A stretch of 7,528 nucleotides of DNA from an uncultured Lachnospiraceae bacterium (GTDB taxonomy: Bacteria > Bacillota > Clostridia > Lachnospirales > Lachnospiraceae): assembly GCA_948441955.1 (NCBI GenBank), contig CAOJQZ010000096.1, positions 1 through 7,528 of the forward strand, in the 5' to 3' direction. How positions within the stretch are numbered: the first letter of the stretch is position 1; each line of letters starts with the position of its first letter. The notes below the pieces were generated by a model. That model had not been told where the DNA came from. It worked only from the letters and a program-made list of their open reading frames with translations, and did no database searches. Both the position numbers and the translations under genes were made by a program. Below, one piece after another: positions 1 through 6,887 of the stretch.

Positions 1-1285
1 CTGATAAAAGGCTTAAGGTAAGTCCGTCTTCTATAACAAGCCGGGAATATTTCCCGGATGTAAGCTCACAGATAATCTCCGACACACGGTCGTTTAGATT
101 TCCTTTAAGCTTCTGCTGAAACTCCTCTGACAGCTCCTCAAGCCTCTCATACGCAAGCGTAACAGCCTTCCTCTTTGTTTCATATTTCTTGTGCTCGTCT
201 GTAAGCTCGTCTAATTCCTCAAGGGCTTCCTTAAGATTATCATACTGCACCTGCTTTTCACGGAGGTCCTCCGCATTACGTTCAAATTCCCAGATAAGCC
301 TTTCGTCCGGAATTTTTTCCTCCTCAGGCGTAATTTCCTCGAGAATCAACTCCGGCTCTGTCTTTATCTGTTTTTTTGCGATCTTCATCCGATTCCATAT
401 ATAGATCAGCCCGCAGAGGAACAAAACGATGGTTACAAATGCATTCCAGGGCCTTGGTATGAACAAAAATGAAAGAATGAGAACCGCAACAAAAATAAGA
501 ATTTCCAGAGGATGCACCCTCCACTTTGGCGGCCGAAGCTCATCCAACATCCGCTGCTTTCCCTCCAAATCCTCCTGCTCTTTCTTCTTCCGCTCCCTCC
601 TGTTTACAATTTCCTCTTCCAGCCGCCCCTGTTCCTCCGCGGCCCTATGAATGTCCCGCCAGATATAAGAAAGCTCCTGCTCCAGCCGATCACGCTTCTC
701 TTGTTTCTTCCGCATCTCCTCCCGTATAGCCTTTTCGATTTCCTTTCTTGTATTCGCCAGGTTACCAAGCGCGGCATCCAGATCCAGATCACTATCGCCG
801 GCTACATAATAGCTGGCCGCAAAATTACGAAGCTCTGCTGCCAGAGAATTTCCCGGCTGTACCTTAAGCTGTGCAACTGAAACCGTATTATCATATCCGG
901 CAGCGGTGAGACCGTCTAAAAGCACATCCAAATCCCCATCTGCCGCACTTAGACTTTCCCCGTCCTCCCGGCAGACAATTTGCACCTTTTTTCCATATCT
1001 GTCAAAATTTCTTTCTATTAAAAAATGCCGTCCCCCAGCCTCAAGTACAAGTTTCCCCGAGTAGTAATTGGGATTCTCCCACGGCTCATACCTGGAAAAC
1101 GAGTCTCCGTTTGCCGCCCGTCCCCGGCCTCGTTCCATCCCGAACAGCATCCCTTTAATAAATGCATGAATTGTCGATTTTCCAGATTCATTTTCTCCAT
1201 ATAAAATCTGTATTCCTTCTGTCAGAACAATATGCTTATCCGAAAATTTTCCGAAATTTTTAAGCAGTAACTCACATATTTTCAT
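1..1285 (-). CDS. YhaN-like AAA/SMC-type ATPase, N-terminal part (DNA repair, Rad50-like), cut by left edge
   Basis: The gene reads leftward from an ATG at 1283-1285 and stays open for 428 codons to the edge, so the C-terminal part (ABC signature, Walker B, D-loop) lies outside. It begins MKICELLLKNFGKFSD, the usual start of SMC/RecF/SbcC-type ATPases, with Walker A GENESGKST at residues 30-38. A predicted coiled coil rich in E, K and R spans about 175-255. Two hydrophobic segments separated by IPRPWN form a hairpin at about 260-297, and a second charged coiled coil follows (about 300-400). The last residues, with LTSGKYSRL, resemble the stretch just before the signature motif in this family. 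Full-length YhaN-like proteins are roughly 900-1000 residues. The gene starts one base after the phosphoesterase stop, with AAGGGG at 1291-1296, so the two are translationally coupled. Family knowledge suggests an ATPase partner of the nuclease in DNA end processing; membrane attachment is inferred from the hairpin. Confidence 0.85.
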   Translation of the reverse strand, partial: MKICELLLKNFGKFSDKHIVLTEGIQILYGENESGKSTIHAFIKGMLFGMERGRGRAANGDSFSRYEPWENPNYYSGKLVLEAGGRHFLIERNFDRYGKKVQIVCREDGESLSAADGDLDVLLDGLTAAGYDNTVSVAQLKVQPGNSLAAELRNFAASYYVAGDSDLDLDAALGNLANTRKEIEKAIREEMRKKQEKRDRLEQELSYIWRDIHRAAEEQGRLEEEIVNRRERKKKEQEDLEGKQRMLDELRPPKWRVHPLEILIFVAVLILSFLFIPRPWNAFVTIVLFLCGLIYIWNRMKIAKKQIKTEPELILEEITPEEEKIPDERLIWEFERNAEDLREKQVQYDNLKEALEELDELTDEHKKYETKRKAVTLAYERLEELSEEFQQKLKGNLNDRVSEIICELTSGKYSRLVIEDGLTLSLLS

Positions 1286-1286
1286 A

Positions 1287-2342
1287 TTAACCCCTTCTCG
1301 TTTCCATCAGCGCATGTACGCCCTCGCACAATGCCTGATATTCCATGCTGTCTTTCTCACTTCCGGAAAAACTTTCAATAAACTGTCCAAGAATATTTTC
1401 CCGGTTCTGCTCTTTAAGCTTCGAAAATTGATAGGCATAGGTTGTATTATCAATGACCTCTATAATGTTTCCAAAGTTATCAAGGCTCTCTGTGTCAAAC
1501 ATAATTTCCGGATCTCTATGGCCTGTCAGAATAATCTTATAAATATGCTGCACGCCCTTTTCCTCAATTCTCTTTCTCATCTTCTCCTTAATCCCATGTC
1601 CCGTCATACCGCCTGTGACCGGAACCGTAAGATGAATATACTCTCTTAGCGCCGCAGGTACAAATACCGTCCGCACACCCTCCTCTGTAATCTCTCCGGA
1701 AATATACCCGTGCATTCCTATATCATTCTTATCAACAGGCTCCAATGCGCCCGCATATGCCGCCCTTTCGGGATAAAGCTGCTGGGGCTTATGAATATGC
1801 CCCAGTGCAATATAATCATATCCAAGTTCAAGAAGCTCCTCTTTCTTCATCGGAACATGCTTCTCGTCCCCTCCATGGACAAGAAGTATTTCCCGGGACT
1901 GTTTGCCCTGAGCAAAGGCTCCTTTACAGCATTCCTCCGTAATTTCTCTTGAAGAATAGCTGAAACCATATACTGCAACGGAATACTCCGGAAATTCCAC
2001 GCAGGAAAGATCCGGAGAAAGTATCATATGTACATTTTTCTCCCACTCAAAGCTGAGGTAATAGGAATCCCTTTTAAGATAATCATGATTTCCTGCAATC
2101 ATAACCACCTCTGTCACAGTAAGTCTTCCAAACATATAGTTAAGCTCCTTAAGCTCACGTTTTAAGGGCTGTCTGTGAAATAAATCTCCTGCAATCAACA
2201 GAAGCTCTGTCTTCTGCTCCTCACATATAGAAAGAATCTTCTCCAGACTATCCCATATTTCCTTTTCTCTTTTTCCCCTGCGTGCGCTTCCGCTGTCCGG
2301 ATCTGCCCCCAAATGCACGTCTGCGATGTGTATGAATCTCAT
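1287..2342 (-). CDS. SbcD/Mre11/YhaO-type metallophosphoesterase (DNA repair exonuclease)
   Basis: The 351-residue protein carries the full calcineurin-like phosphoesterase motif set: DVH (D8, H10), GDLFHR (D53, H56), GNHD (N85-D87), the VHGG histidine H156, and GHIH (H182, H184). These residues bind two metal ions, usually Mn2+, and cut phosphodiester bonds in SbcD/Mre11 nucleases. The order and spacing, plus the C-terminal capping region of about 150 residues, fit the YhaO branch better than classical SbcD. The start MRFIHIADVHLG is the canonical beginning of the fold, and AGAGGAG at 2350-2356, 7 nt upstream, supports it. The start lies 95 bp inside the end of the kinase gene, and the stop is one base from the downstream ATPase ATG. 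The adjacent ATPase is its expected partner. The substrate is not shown by the sequence; nuclease activity on DNA ends is inferred from the family. Confidence 0.9.
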   Translation of the reverse strand: MRFIHIADVHLGADPDSGSARRGKREKEIWDSLEKILSICEEQKTELLLIAGDLFHRQPLKRELKELNYMFGRLTVTEVVMIAGNHDYLKRDSYYLSFEWEKNVHMILSPDLSCVEFPEYSVAVYGFSYSSREITEECCKGAFAQGKQSREILLVHGGDEKHVPMKKEELLELGYDYIALGHIHKPQQLYPERAAYAGALEPVDKNDIGMHGYISGEITEEGVRTVFVPAALREYIHLTVPVTGGMTGHGIKEKMRKRIEEKGVQHIYKIILTGHRDPEIMFDTESLDNFGNIIEVIDNTTYAYQFSKLKEQNRENILGQFIESFSGSEKDSMEYQALCEGVHALMETRRG

Positions 2343-3486
2343 TTGTCTGCTCCTCTTTCTTCTCGTCTTTAGACGGCAGTATTACAATGAACTGCGTCCT
2401 GTTATCATCACTCTTCGCACGAATCTGCCCGCCATGTATCTCTACGATTTCCTTGGCAATGGCAAGTCCAAGTCCGGCGCCTCCGGTTCCGCTTGACCTT
2501 GAATTATCCACCCGGTAGAACTTCTCAAATATCGTCTGCAGCATATCTCCCGGAATTTTATCACCCCGGTTTGTAAAGGTAATCTCAATGTCATTTTTCT
2601 TCATCTGGGCGCCTATCGCAATTTTTGTATCTTCATAGCAATAGGCAATTGCATTCCGAAGTATATTGTCAAACACTCTGGCAAGCTTGTCCGGATCGCC
2701 ATATACTGCCAGGTTTTCCTCAACATTCACCTCACAGGAAAGATTTTTTCCCTGAAGTACCCCATACAGCTCATCCGCAAGCTGCTCAAGCATCATAGAC
2801 AGATTGATTTCCACCGGATTAAGCTCTATATTCTGTAGATTATACCTGGTAATGTCAAAAAACTCATTGATCAGCTCTCCGAGACGCAGAGATTTTTCAA
2901 ATGCAATACGGGTGTACTTCTCCCGCTCCTCCTTCGGCATATCGGGATGACCCTCAAGCATACTTAAGTATGCCACGATAGAGGTAAGAGGCGTCTTCAA
3001 ATCATGGGCAAGAAACAAAACCAGATCATTTTTCCTCTTCTCACCTTCTATTGAGTCAAGCTCCTGACGCTTCAAGGTTGCTTTAATCTCATTCAGCCGG
3101 ATTTCTATGGGCTTAAGCTCCGTAATCAGCCGAATCGGTTCTGTGGAATCTGAGACAATATTTTCAATACCATTTTCCACTTGATCCAAATAAGCTGTCA
3201 TTTTCGTAAGGGCCACATAAAAAAACAAGGCAAACAAAAGCAGGAAACCAACAATCATAAAAAAAGTCTTATTATTTCCGATAAGTCTCCAGTAAAGCTC
3301 AATCGCCGCCTCTTCCCGCATATGCAGAGAAACAAGCAGTTCCACAAATGTTTCCGCAAAGCTGTCGTTATACACGCCGTCAATAACATAATTCAGCAAA
3401 AAACCGCCGACAAACACTGTCAGCGCTGTGACAAGCACTGTCTGCAGTAAAATGCTGAATTTTAATTTACGATAATTATTCTTCAA
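2248..3486 (-). CDS. VanS-like sensor histidine kinase with TTG start and long out-of-frame C-terminal tail
   Basis: This 412-residue membrane kinase has TM1 at about 11-35, a short outside loop of about 40 residues, TM2 at about 75-93, a linker, then a HisKA domain with phospho-acceptor H161 in FLAHDLKTPLTS. The HATPase domain has an N box (N274, N278 in NILRNA), a second box (NRGDKIP, 306-312), an F box (FEKFYRVDNSRSS) and a glycine box, GTGGAGLGLAIAK (333-345). The motifs and short sensor loop match VanS-type kinases closely; the signal sensed is unknown. TTG at 3484-3486 is the only usable start: an in-frame TAG lies four codons upstream, and the first internal ATG (residue 56) would remove TM1. 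It overlaps the regulator stop by 11 bp, so reinitiation is likely. The fold ends near FIVILP (366-371). The last 31 residues, very basic, are read out of frame through the start of the phosphoesterase gene. Confidence 0.9.
   Translation of the reverse strand: MKNNYRKLKFSILLQTVLVTALTVFVGGFLLNYVIDGVYNDSFAETFVELLVSLHMREEAAIELYWRLIGNNKTFFMIVGFLLLFALFFYVALTKMTAYLDQVENGIENIVSDSTEPIRLITELKPIEIRLNEIKATLKRQELDSIEGEKRKNDLVLFLAHDLKTPLTSIVAYLSMLEGHPDMPKEEREKYTRIAFEKSLRLGELINEFFDITRYNLQNIELNPVEINLSMMLEQLADELYGVLQGKNLSCEVNVEENLAVYGDPDKLARVFDNILRNAIAYCYEDTKIAIGAQMKKNDIEITFTNRGDKIPGDMLQTIFEKFYRVDNSRSSGTGGAGLGLAIAKEIVEIHGGQIRAKSDDNRTQFIVILPSKDEKKEEQTNEIHTHRRRAFGGRSGQRKRTQGKKRKGNMG
2350..2356 (-). promoter_or_regulatory. 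Ribosome binding site of the phosphoesterase gene, inside the kinase gene
   Basis: AGAGGAG on the minus strand ends 7 nt before the ATG at 2340-2342. It lies inside the kinase reading frame and fixes the phosphoesterase start despite the long overlap. Confidence 0.7.
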
Positions 3487-4165
3487 CCTTATAACCTACT
3501 CCCCATACTGTTTTAATAAAATCTGATTTTCCGGTAGGTCCATTCATTTTCTCCCGCAGATGCCGGATATGCACCATCACAGTATTGTTACTGTTCTTGT
3601 AATATTTTTCACTCCACACCCTCTCGAATAATTCCTCAGAACTTATAACCTTTCCTCTGTTTTCACAAAGAAGCCAGAGTATATCAAACTCAATGGGCGT
3701 AAGTGTAAGCGGCACTTCATTATAAACACACTCATGGGAATTCCGATCCAGAAAAAGCCCTCCAAAATCAATAATATTCCCCCCGTCCTTCGTACCGTCA
3801 TTATATTGTGTAGAACGCCTGATCTGAGCCTTCACCCGGGCAACAAGCTCAAGAGGATTGAATGGTTTGGGAATATAATCATCCGCTCCCAGCGTAAGCC
3901 CTGTAATCTTATCAATATATTCTGTTTTCGCTGTCAGCATGATTACCGGAAATGTATACTTTTCCCTGATCTGCTTTAATATCTGAAATCCATCTACATC
4001 CGGAAGCATAATATCCAGAATTGCCAGATCAATCCTTGTATTACGAATACATTTAAGCGCTTCTTCTCCGGTATAAAATTTCAGTACATTATACTGGTCA
4101 TTCTGGAGATACAGCTCGATAACATCCGCAATCTCCTTCTCATCGTCAACAACAAGAATATTCAT
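3476..4165 (-). CDS. VanR-like response regulator, OmpR/PhoB family
   Basis: The 229-residue protein has an N-terminal receiver domain (about 1-118) with acidic pocket D7/D8, phospho-acceptor D51 in LAILDIMLPD, T78 and K100 (KPF). A C-terminal winged-helix DNA-binding domain (about 130-229) has LTPIEFDILWLL, the recognition region NNTVMVHIRHLREKMN, and the terminal wing KTVWGVGYKVEE. The order and wording are strikingly like VanR of the glycopeptide resistance clusters, but no van ligase or dehydrogenase genes lie nearby, so target genes are unknown. AGGAGG at 4172-4177 sits 6 nt before the ATG. The paired kinase follows with an 11-bp overlap. The 78-bp leader between asnS and this gene contains a palindrome and direct repeats that could be an autoregulatory operator, which is inference only. 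Confidence 0.93.
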   Translation of the reverse strand: MNILVVDDEKEIADVIELYLQNDQYNVLKFYTGEEALKCIRNTRIDLAILDIMLPDVDGFQILKQIREKYTFPVIMLTAKTEYIDKITGLTLGADDYIPKPFNPLELVARVKAQIRRSTQYNDGTKDGGNIIDFGGLFLDRNSHECVYNEVPLTLTPIEFDILWLLCENRGKVISSEELFERVWSEKYYKNSNNTVMVHIRHLREKMNGPTGKSDFIKTVWGVGYKVEE

Positions 4166-4183
4166 ACCGTTCCTCCTATGTTG

Positions 4184-4215
4184 GGGACGTAGTAAAATTA
4201 ATTTTACTACGTCCC
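4184..4215. repeat. Perfect 32-bp palindrome between asnS and the response regulator
   Basis: The left half, GGGACGTAGTAAAATT (4184-4199), is the exact reverse complement of the right half (4200-4215), with no spacer and no mismatch. It lies 28 bp downstream of the asnS stop and 18 bp upstream of the regulator ATG. Neither side has a T-run, so it does not look like a rho-independent terminator. It may be an operator, an mRNA hairpin just upstream of the regulator RBS, or a copy of a dispersed REP-like intergenic repeat. The sequence alone does not decide between these. Confidence 0.75.
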
Positions 4216-4243
4216 AGATTGAAAATACCCTGTCCCTAATTCA
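4211..4243. repeat. Imperfect direct repeat GTCCCnnATTnA, 21 bp apart
   Basis: GTCCCAGATTGA (4211-4222) and GTCCCTAATTCA (4232-4243) match at 9 of 12 positions and start 21 bp apart, about two helical turns. The first copy shares its GTCCC with the end of the palindrome. The second copy ends directly against the asnS stop codon. The spacing fits binding by an OmpR-type dimer, but that is inference. Confidence 0.4.
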
Positions 4244-5635
4244 TTAAAGCTCGCAGTTATTCACCGTACGCGGGAATGGTACAACGTCCCTGATATTACT
4301 CATTCCTGTAAGATACATAATGCATCTTTCAAATCCAAGGCCAAATCCTGCATGTCTGGTTGAACCGTACTTCCTGAGATCCATATAAAAGCCATAATCT
4401 TCATCCTTAAGCCCCAGCTCCTGCATCCTTGCATGAAGCTTTTCGAAATCGTCCTCTCTCTGGCTTCCGCCTATAATTTCTCCAATCCCCGGAACAAGGC
4501 AGTCCACTGCGGCAACTGTCCTGCTGTCCTCATTCTGCTTCATATAAAACGCTTTAATATCCTTCGGATAATCTGTTACAAATACCGGACGCTTATAAAT
4601 TTCCTCTGTCAGGTACCGCTCATGCTCTGTCTGCAGATCCGTTCCCCAGGAAACCTTATATTCAAATTTCTCATTATTCTTTTCCAAAATCTCAATAGCC
4701 TCAGTATAGGTAATTCTGGCAAAATCCGAGGTGACCACATTGTTCAATCTGTCAAGAAGTCCCTTATCCACAAAGGAATTGAAGAAATTCATCTCTTCGG
4801 GCGCATGCTCCAGTACATAATTAATAACATATTTAAGCATTGCCTCTGCAATATCCATGTCATCCTCCAGATCTGCAAAGGCCATCTCGGGTTCTATCAT
4901 CCAAAACTCTGCCGCATGCCTGGTGGTATTGGAATTTTCTGCACGGAAGGTGGGCCCGAAGGTATAGATATTCTTAAACGCCTGGGCATACGTTTCCCCG
5001 TTTAGCTGTCCGCTCACCGTAAGACTTGTCTCCCTGCCGAAGAAATCCTCAGAATAATCCACCCCTCCTTCCTCATTACGCGGAATATTTTCCATATCCA
5101 TCGTAGTCACCCGGAACATCTCGCCTGCGCCCTCGCAGTCACTTCCGGTAATGATCGGAGTATGCACATAGACAAAATCCCTCTCCTGGAAAAACTTATG
5201 AAGAGCATACGCTGTCAATGAACGCACACGAAACACAGCCTGAAATGTATTCGTCCTGGGCCGCAGATGCGAAATCGTCCGCAGATATTCGAAGCTGTGA
5301 CGCTTCTTCTGAAGCGGGTAATCCGGCGCTGATGCTCCCTCAATCGTAATCTCCTCCGCCTGTATCTCAAAAGGCTGCTTTGCCTGGGGTGTCGCCACCA
5401 GCATACCCGTAACAATAATAGCCGCTCCTACATTCAGTTTGGAAATATCCTCAAAATTTTCCATTGTATCATGATACACAATCTGAAGAGGTTCAAAAAA
5501 TGTTCCGTCATTTACTACAATAAACCCAAAGGCCTTCGAATCACGGATACTGCGGACCCAGCCTCCTACGGTAACCTCCTTGTCAAGATAATCCTGTCTG
5601 TTTTTGTATAAATCCCTGATATTAATCAAATCCAT
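4244..5635 (-). CDS. asnS: Asparaginyl-tRNA synthetase
   Basis: The 463-residue class IIb aminoacyl-tRNA synthetase charges tRNA-Asn with asparagine in the cytoplasm. The N-terminal OB-fold anticodon-binding domain covers about 17-100 (VTVGGWVRSIRDSKAFGFI). Motif 1 lies near 145-160 (HKFFQERDFVYVHTP) and is followed by GSDCEGAGEMF. Motif 2 is TFGPTFRAENSNTTRHAAEF (225-244). Motif 3, GFGLGFER, is at 430-437, followed by NIRDVVPFPR. GGSQRE and the DYPKDIKAFYMK segment favour asparaginyl over aspartyl specificity. The length is typical. ATG at 5633-5635 is preceded by AAGGAG (5645-5650) with 9-nt spacing. The upstream region is too short for a T-box and shows no T-box sequence. The downstream regulator gene is 78 bp away with no clear terminator between, so read-through is possible. 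Confidence 0.97.
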   Translation of the reverse strand: MDLINIRDLYKNRQDYLDKEVTVGGWVRSIRDSKAFGFIVVNDGTFFEPLQIVYHDTMENFEDISKLNVGAAIIVTGMLVATPQAKQPFEIQAEEITIEGASAPDYPLQKKRHSFEYLRTISHLRPRTNTFQAVFRVRSLTAYALHKFFQERDFVYVHTPIITGSDCEGAGEMFRVTTMDMENIPRNEEGGVDYSEDFFGRETSLTVSGQLNGETYAQAFKNIYTFGPTFRAENSNTTRHAAEFWMIEPEMAFADLEDDMDIAEAMLKYVINYVLEHAPEEMNFFNSFVDKGLLDRLNNVVTSDFARITYTEAIEILEKNNEKFEYKVSWGTDLQTEHERYLTEEIYKRPVFVTDYPKDIKAFYMKQNEDSRTVAAVDCLVPGIGEIIGGSQREDDFEKLHARMQELGLKDEDYGFYMDLRKYGSTRHAGFGLGFERCIMYLTGMSNIRDVVPFPRTVNNCEL

Positions 5636-5685
5636 ATTCCCATACTCCTTTTCGCTTTATTCCGGTTCATAACCCACATGTGAAC

Positions 5686-5714
5686 ATTTTACCATACTTT
5701 ATCAAATTTTAAAA
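5686..5714 (-). promoter_or_regulatory. Candidate asnS promoter (extended -10, weak -35)
   Basis: On the minus strand TGGTAAAAT gives a TGn-extended -10 hexamer TAAAAT (5686-5691). A weak -35 candidate, TTTTAA (5709-5714), lies 17 nt upstream. The -10 is about 50 nt from the asnS ATG. The -35 is a poor match, so this rests mainly on the extended -10. Confidence 0.4.
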
Positions 5715-5755
5715 GGCACGGTAAGTTCCTTCACAGAATTAATTTGTCCTCCTTA

Positions 5756-5784
5756 TTGCAACTTCTTTCAAACCACATTATAAT
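5756..5784 (+). promoter_or_regulatory. Promoter of the aldo/keto reductase gene
   Basis: TTGCAA (5756-5761), a 17-nt spacer and a perfect TATAAT (5779-5784) form a near-consensus sigma-A-type promoter. Transcription should begin near 5791, which bears on the choice of start codon. Confidence 0.75.
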
Positions 5785-5801
5785 TAAAAAAAGAAGATAA
5801 T

Positions 5802-5805
5802 GGAG
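5802..5805 (+). promoter_or_regulatory. Ribosome binding site that selects the 5815 start
   Basis: GGAG, 9 nt before ATG 5815, overlaps the upstream in-frame ATG at 5800. A transcript starting near 5791 would leave only about 9 nt before ATG 5800, too little for a good binding site there, so 5815 is preferred. Confidence 0.6.
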
Positions 5806-5814
5806 AAAATAATT

Positions 5815-6837
5815 ATGAGAAAAATAACACTTGGAAAAACCAATATTACAGTAAACAAAAATGGTTTCGGCGCACTTCCCATTCAGCGTATTTCAAAAAA
5901 GGATGCCGTTTATCTGCTTCACAAAGCCTATGACCAAGGTATTAACTTTTACGACACAGCCAGATCCTATACTGACAGTGAAGAAAAATTAGGAGCCGCA
6001 TTCGAAGGAAAACGGGACGGCATCTATCTCGCCTCCAAAACCGGTGCAAAAAACCCCGAGGACTTTATGCGTGATCTCGAAACTACTCTTCGGAACCTGA
6101 AAACCGATCATTTGGACATCTACCAGTTTCATAACATTTCCTTCTGTCCGAAACCAGACGACGGAAGCGGACTTTATGAAGCCATGCTGAAAGCGAAAGA
6201 GCAGGGGAAAATTAAGCATATCGCGATTACCAATCATCGCCTGTCCGTTGCAAACGAAGCCATCGACAGCGGGCTTTATGATACCCTGCAGTTCCCTTTC
6301 AGCTACCTTTCTTCAGAACAGGAACTAAAATTAGTTGAAAAATGTAAAGAATCCGGCATGGGCTTTATTGCTATGAAAGCTCTTGCTGGAGGTCTTATTA
6401 ATAATTCTGCCGCTGCCTATGCCTATATGCTTCCATTTGAAAATGTTCTTCCCATCTGGGGCATTCAGAGAGAAAAAGAGCTGGATGAATTCCTTTCTTA
6501 CCAGGAAAACGAGCCTGTTTTAGAAGGACAGCTGGATGAAGTTATCCGCCATGACCTTGATGAGCTGAAAGGAGAATTCTGCCGCGGCTGCGGATACTGT
6601 ATGCCATGTCCGGCAGATATTGAGATCAATAACTGTGCAAGGATGTCCCTCCTTATCCGTCGGGCTCCTTCTGCCGCACAGCTGACCGAGGAAACACAGG
6701 CAAAAATGAAAAAGATAGAAAATTGCCTGCGCTGCGGAAAATGCAGGGAAAAATGTCCCTACGGTCTGGACACCCCTTCCCTCCTTGAAAAGAATTATGC
6801 GGACTACAAAGAAATACTTGCAGGAAAAGAATATTAA
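5815..6837 (+). CDS. Aldo/keto reductase fused to a C-terminal 2[4Fe-4S] ferredoxin-like domain
   Basis: The 340-residue protein (345 if ATG 5800 were used) begins MRKITLGKTNITVNKNGFGA. An (alpha/beta)8 aldo/keto reductase domain spans about 1-235, with the catalytic tetrad D47, Y52, K75 and H106 (NFYDTARSY, ASKTG, YQFHNIS). The C-terminal domain holds two Cys clusters: CRGCGYCMPCP (C256, C259, C262, C265) and CLRCGKCREKCP (C304, C307, C310, C314). These are typical of the clostridial oxidoreductases that pair a reductase barrel with a dicluster ferredoxin module. It probably moves electrons between an NAD(P)-type carbonyl or alcohol reaction and iron-sulphur carriers; the substrate cannot be read from the sequence. 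The gene stands alone, divergent from asnS, with its own promoter and a hairpin 12 bp after its stop. C274 is an extra cysteine outside the two motifs. Confidence 0.92.
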   Translation: MRKITLGKTNITVNKNGFGALPIQRISKKDAVYLLHKAYDQGINFYDTARSYTDSEEKLGAAFEGKRDGIYLASKTGAKNPEDFMRDLETTLRNLKTDHLDIYQFHNISFCPKPDDGSGLYEAMLKAKEQGKIKHIAITNHRLSVANEAIDSGLYDTLQFPFSYLSSEQELKLVEKCKESGMGFIAMKALAGGLINNSAAAYAYMLPFENVLPIWGIQREKELDEFLSYQENEPVLEGQLDEVIRHDLDELKGEFCRGCGYCMPCPADIEINNCARMSLLIRRAPSAAQLTEETQAKMKKIENCLRCGKCREKCPYGLDTPSLLEKNYADYKEILAGKEY

Positions 6838-6848
6838 TCTCTCCATAA

Positions 6849-6881
6849 AAGAACCGGCAGCTTTGAGAGCTGCCGGCTCTT
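6849..6881. terminator. Bidirectional hairpin terminator between converging genes
   Basis: Two 14-nt arms (6849-6862 and 6868-6881) pair around a 5-nt loop, with the core CCGGCAGCT / AGCTGCCGG. On the minus strand every position pairs (one G-U), and the 3' side reads TTCTTTTAT, a good rho-independent tail for the small membrane-protein operon. On the plus strand there is one A-C mismatch and a poorer tail (TTCATTACTT), but it lies right after the reductase stop and may serve both. Confidence 0.8.
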
Positions 6882-6887
6882 CATTAC

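Noticed and set aside
512..880. Plus-strand frame of 122 codons, proline/leucine rich
   Set aside because: It is antisense to the coiled-coil part of the ATPase gene; the composition is what a charged coiled coil gives when read backward.
2248..4165. Vancomycin resistance cluster
   Set aside because: Only VanR/VanS-like regulators are present; no ligase, dehydrogenase or dipeptidase genes are seen, and such regulator pairs occur without resistance.
4184..4215. Palindrome as a rho-independent terminator of asnS
   Set aside because: There is no loop and no run of T on either strand after it.
4433..5005. Plus-strand frame of 190 codons
   Set aside because: It lies wholly antisense to asnS, whose motifs are unambiguous, and it has no recognisable domain.
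5740..5760. AAGGAGG on the minus strand as a binding site for a short upstream peptide
   Set aside because: No start codon follows at a proper distance; the nearest GTG gives a frame of only five codons.
5636..5799. T-box riboswitch ahead of asnS
   Set aside because: The leader is short, has no T-box core sequence and no terminator/antiterminator pair.
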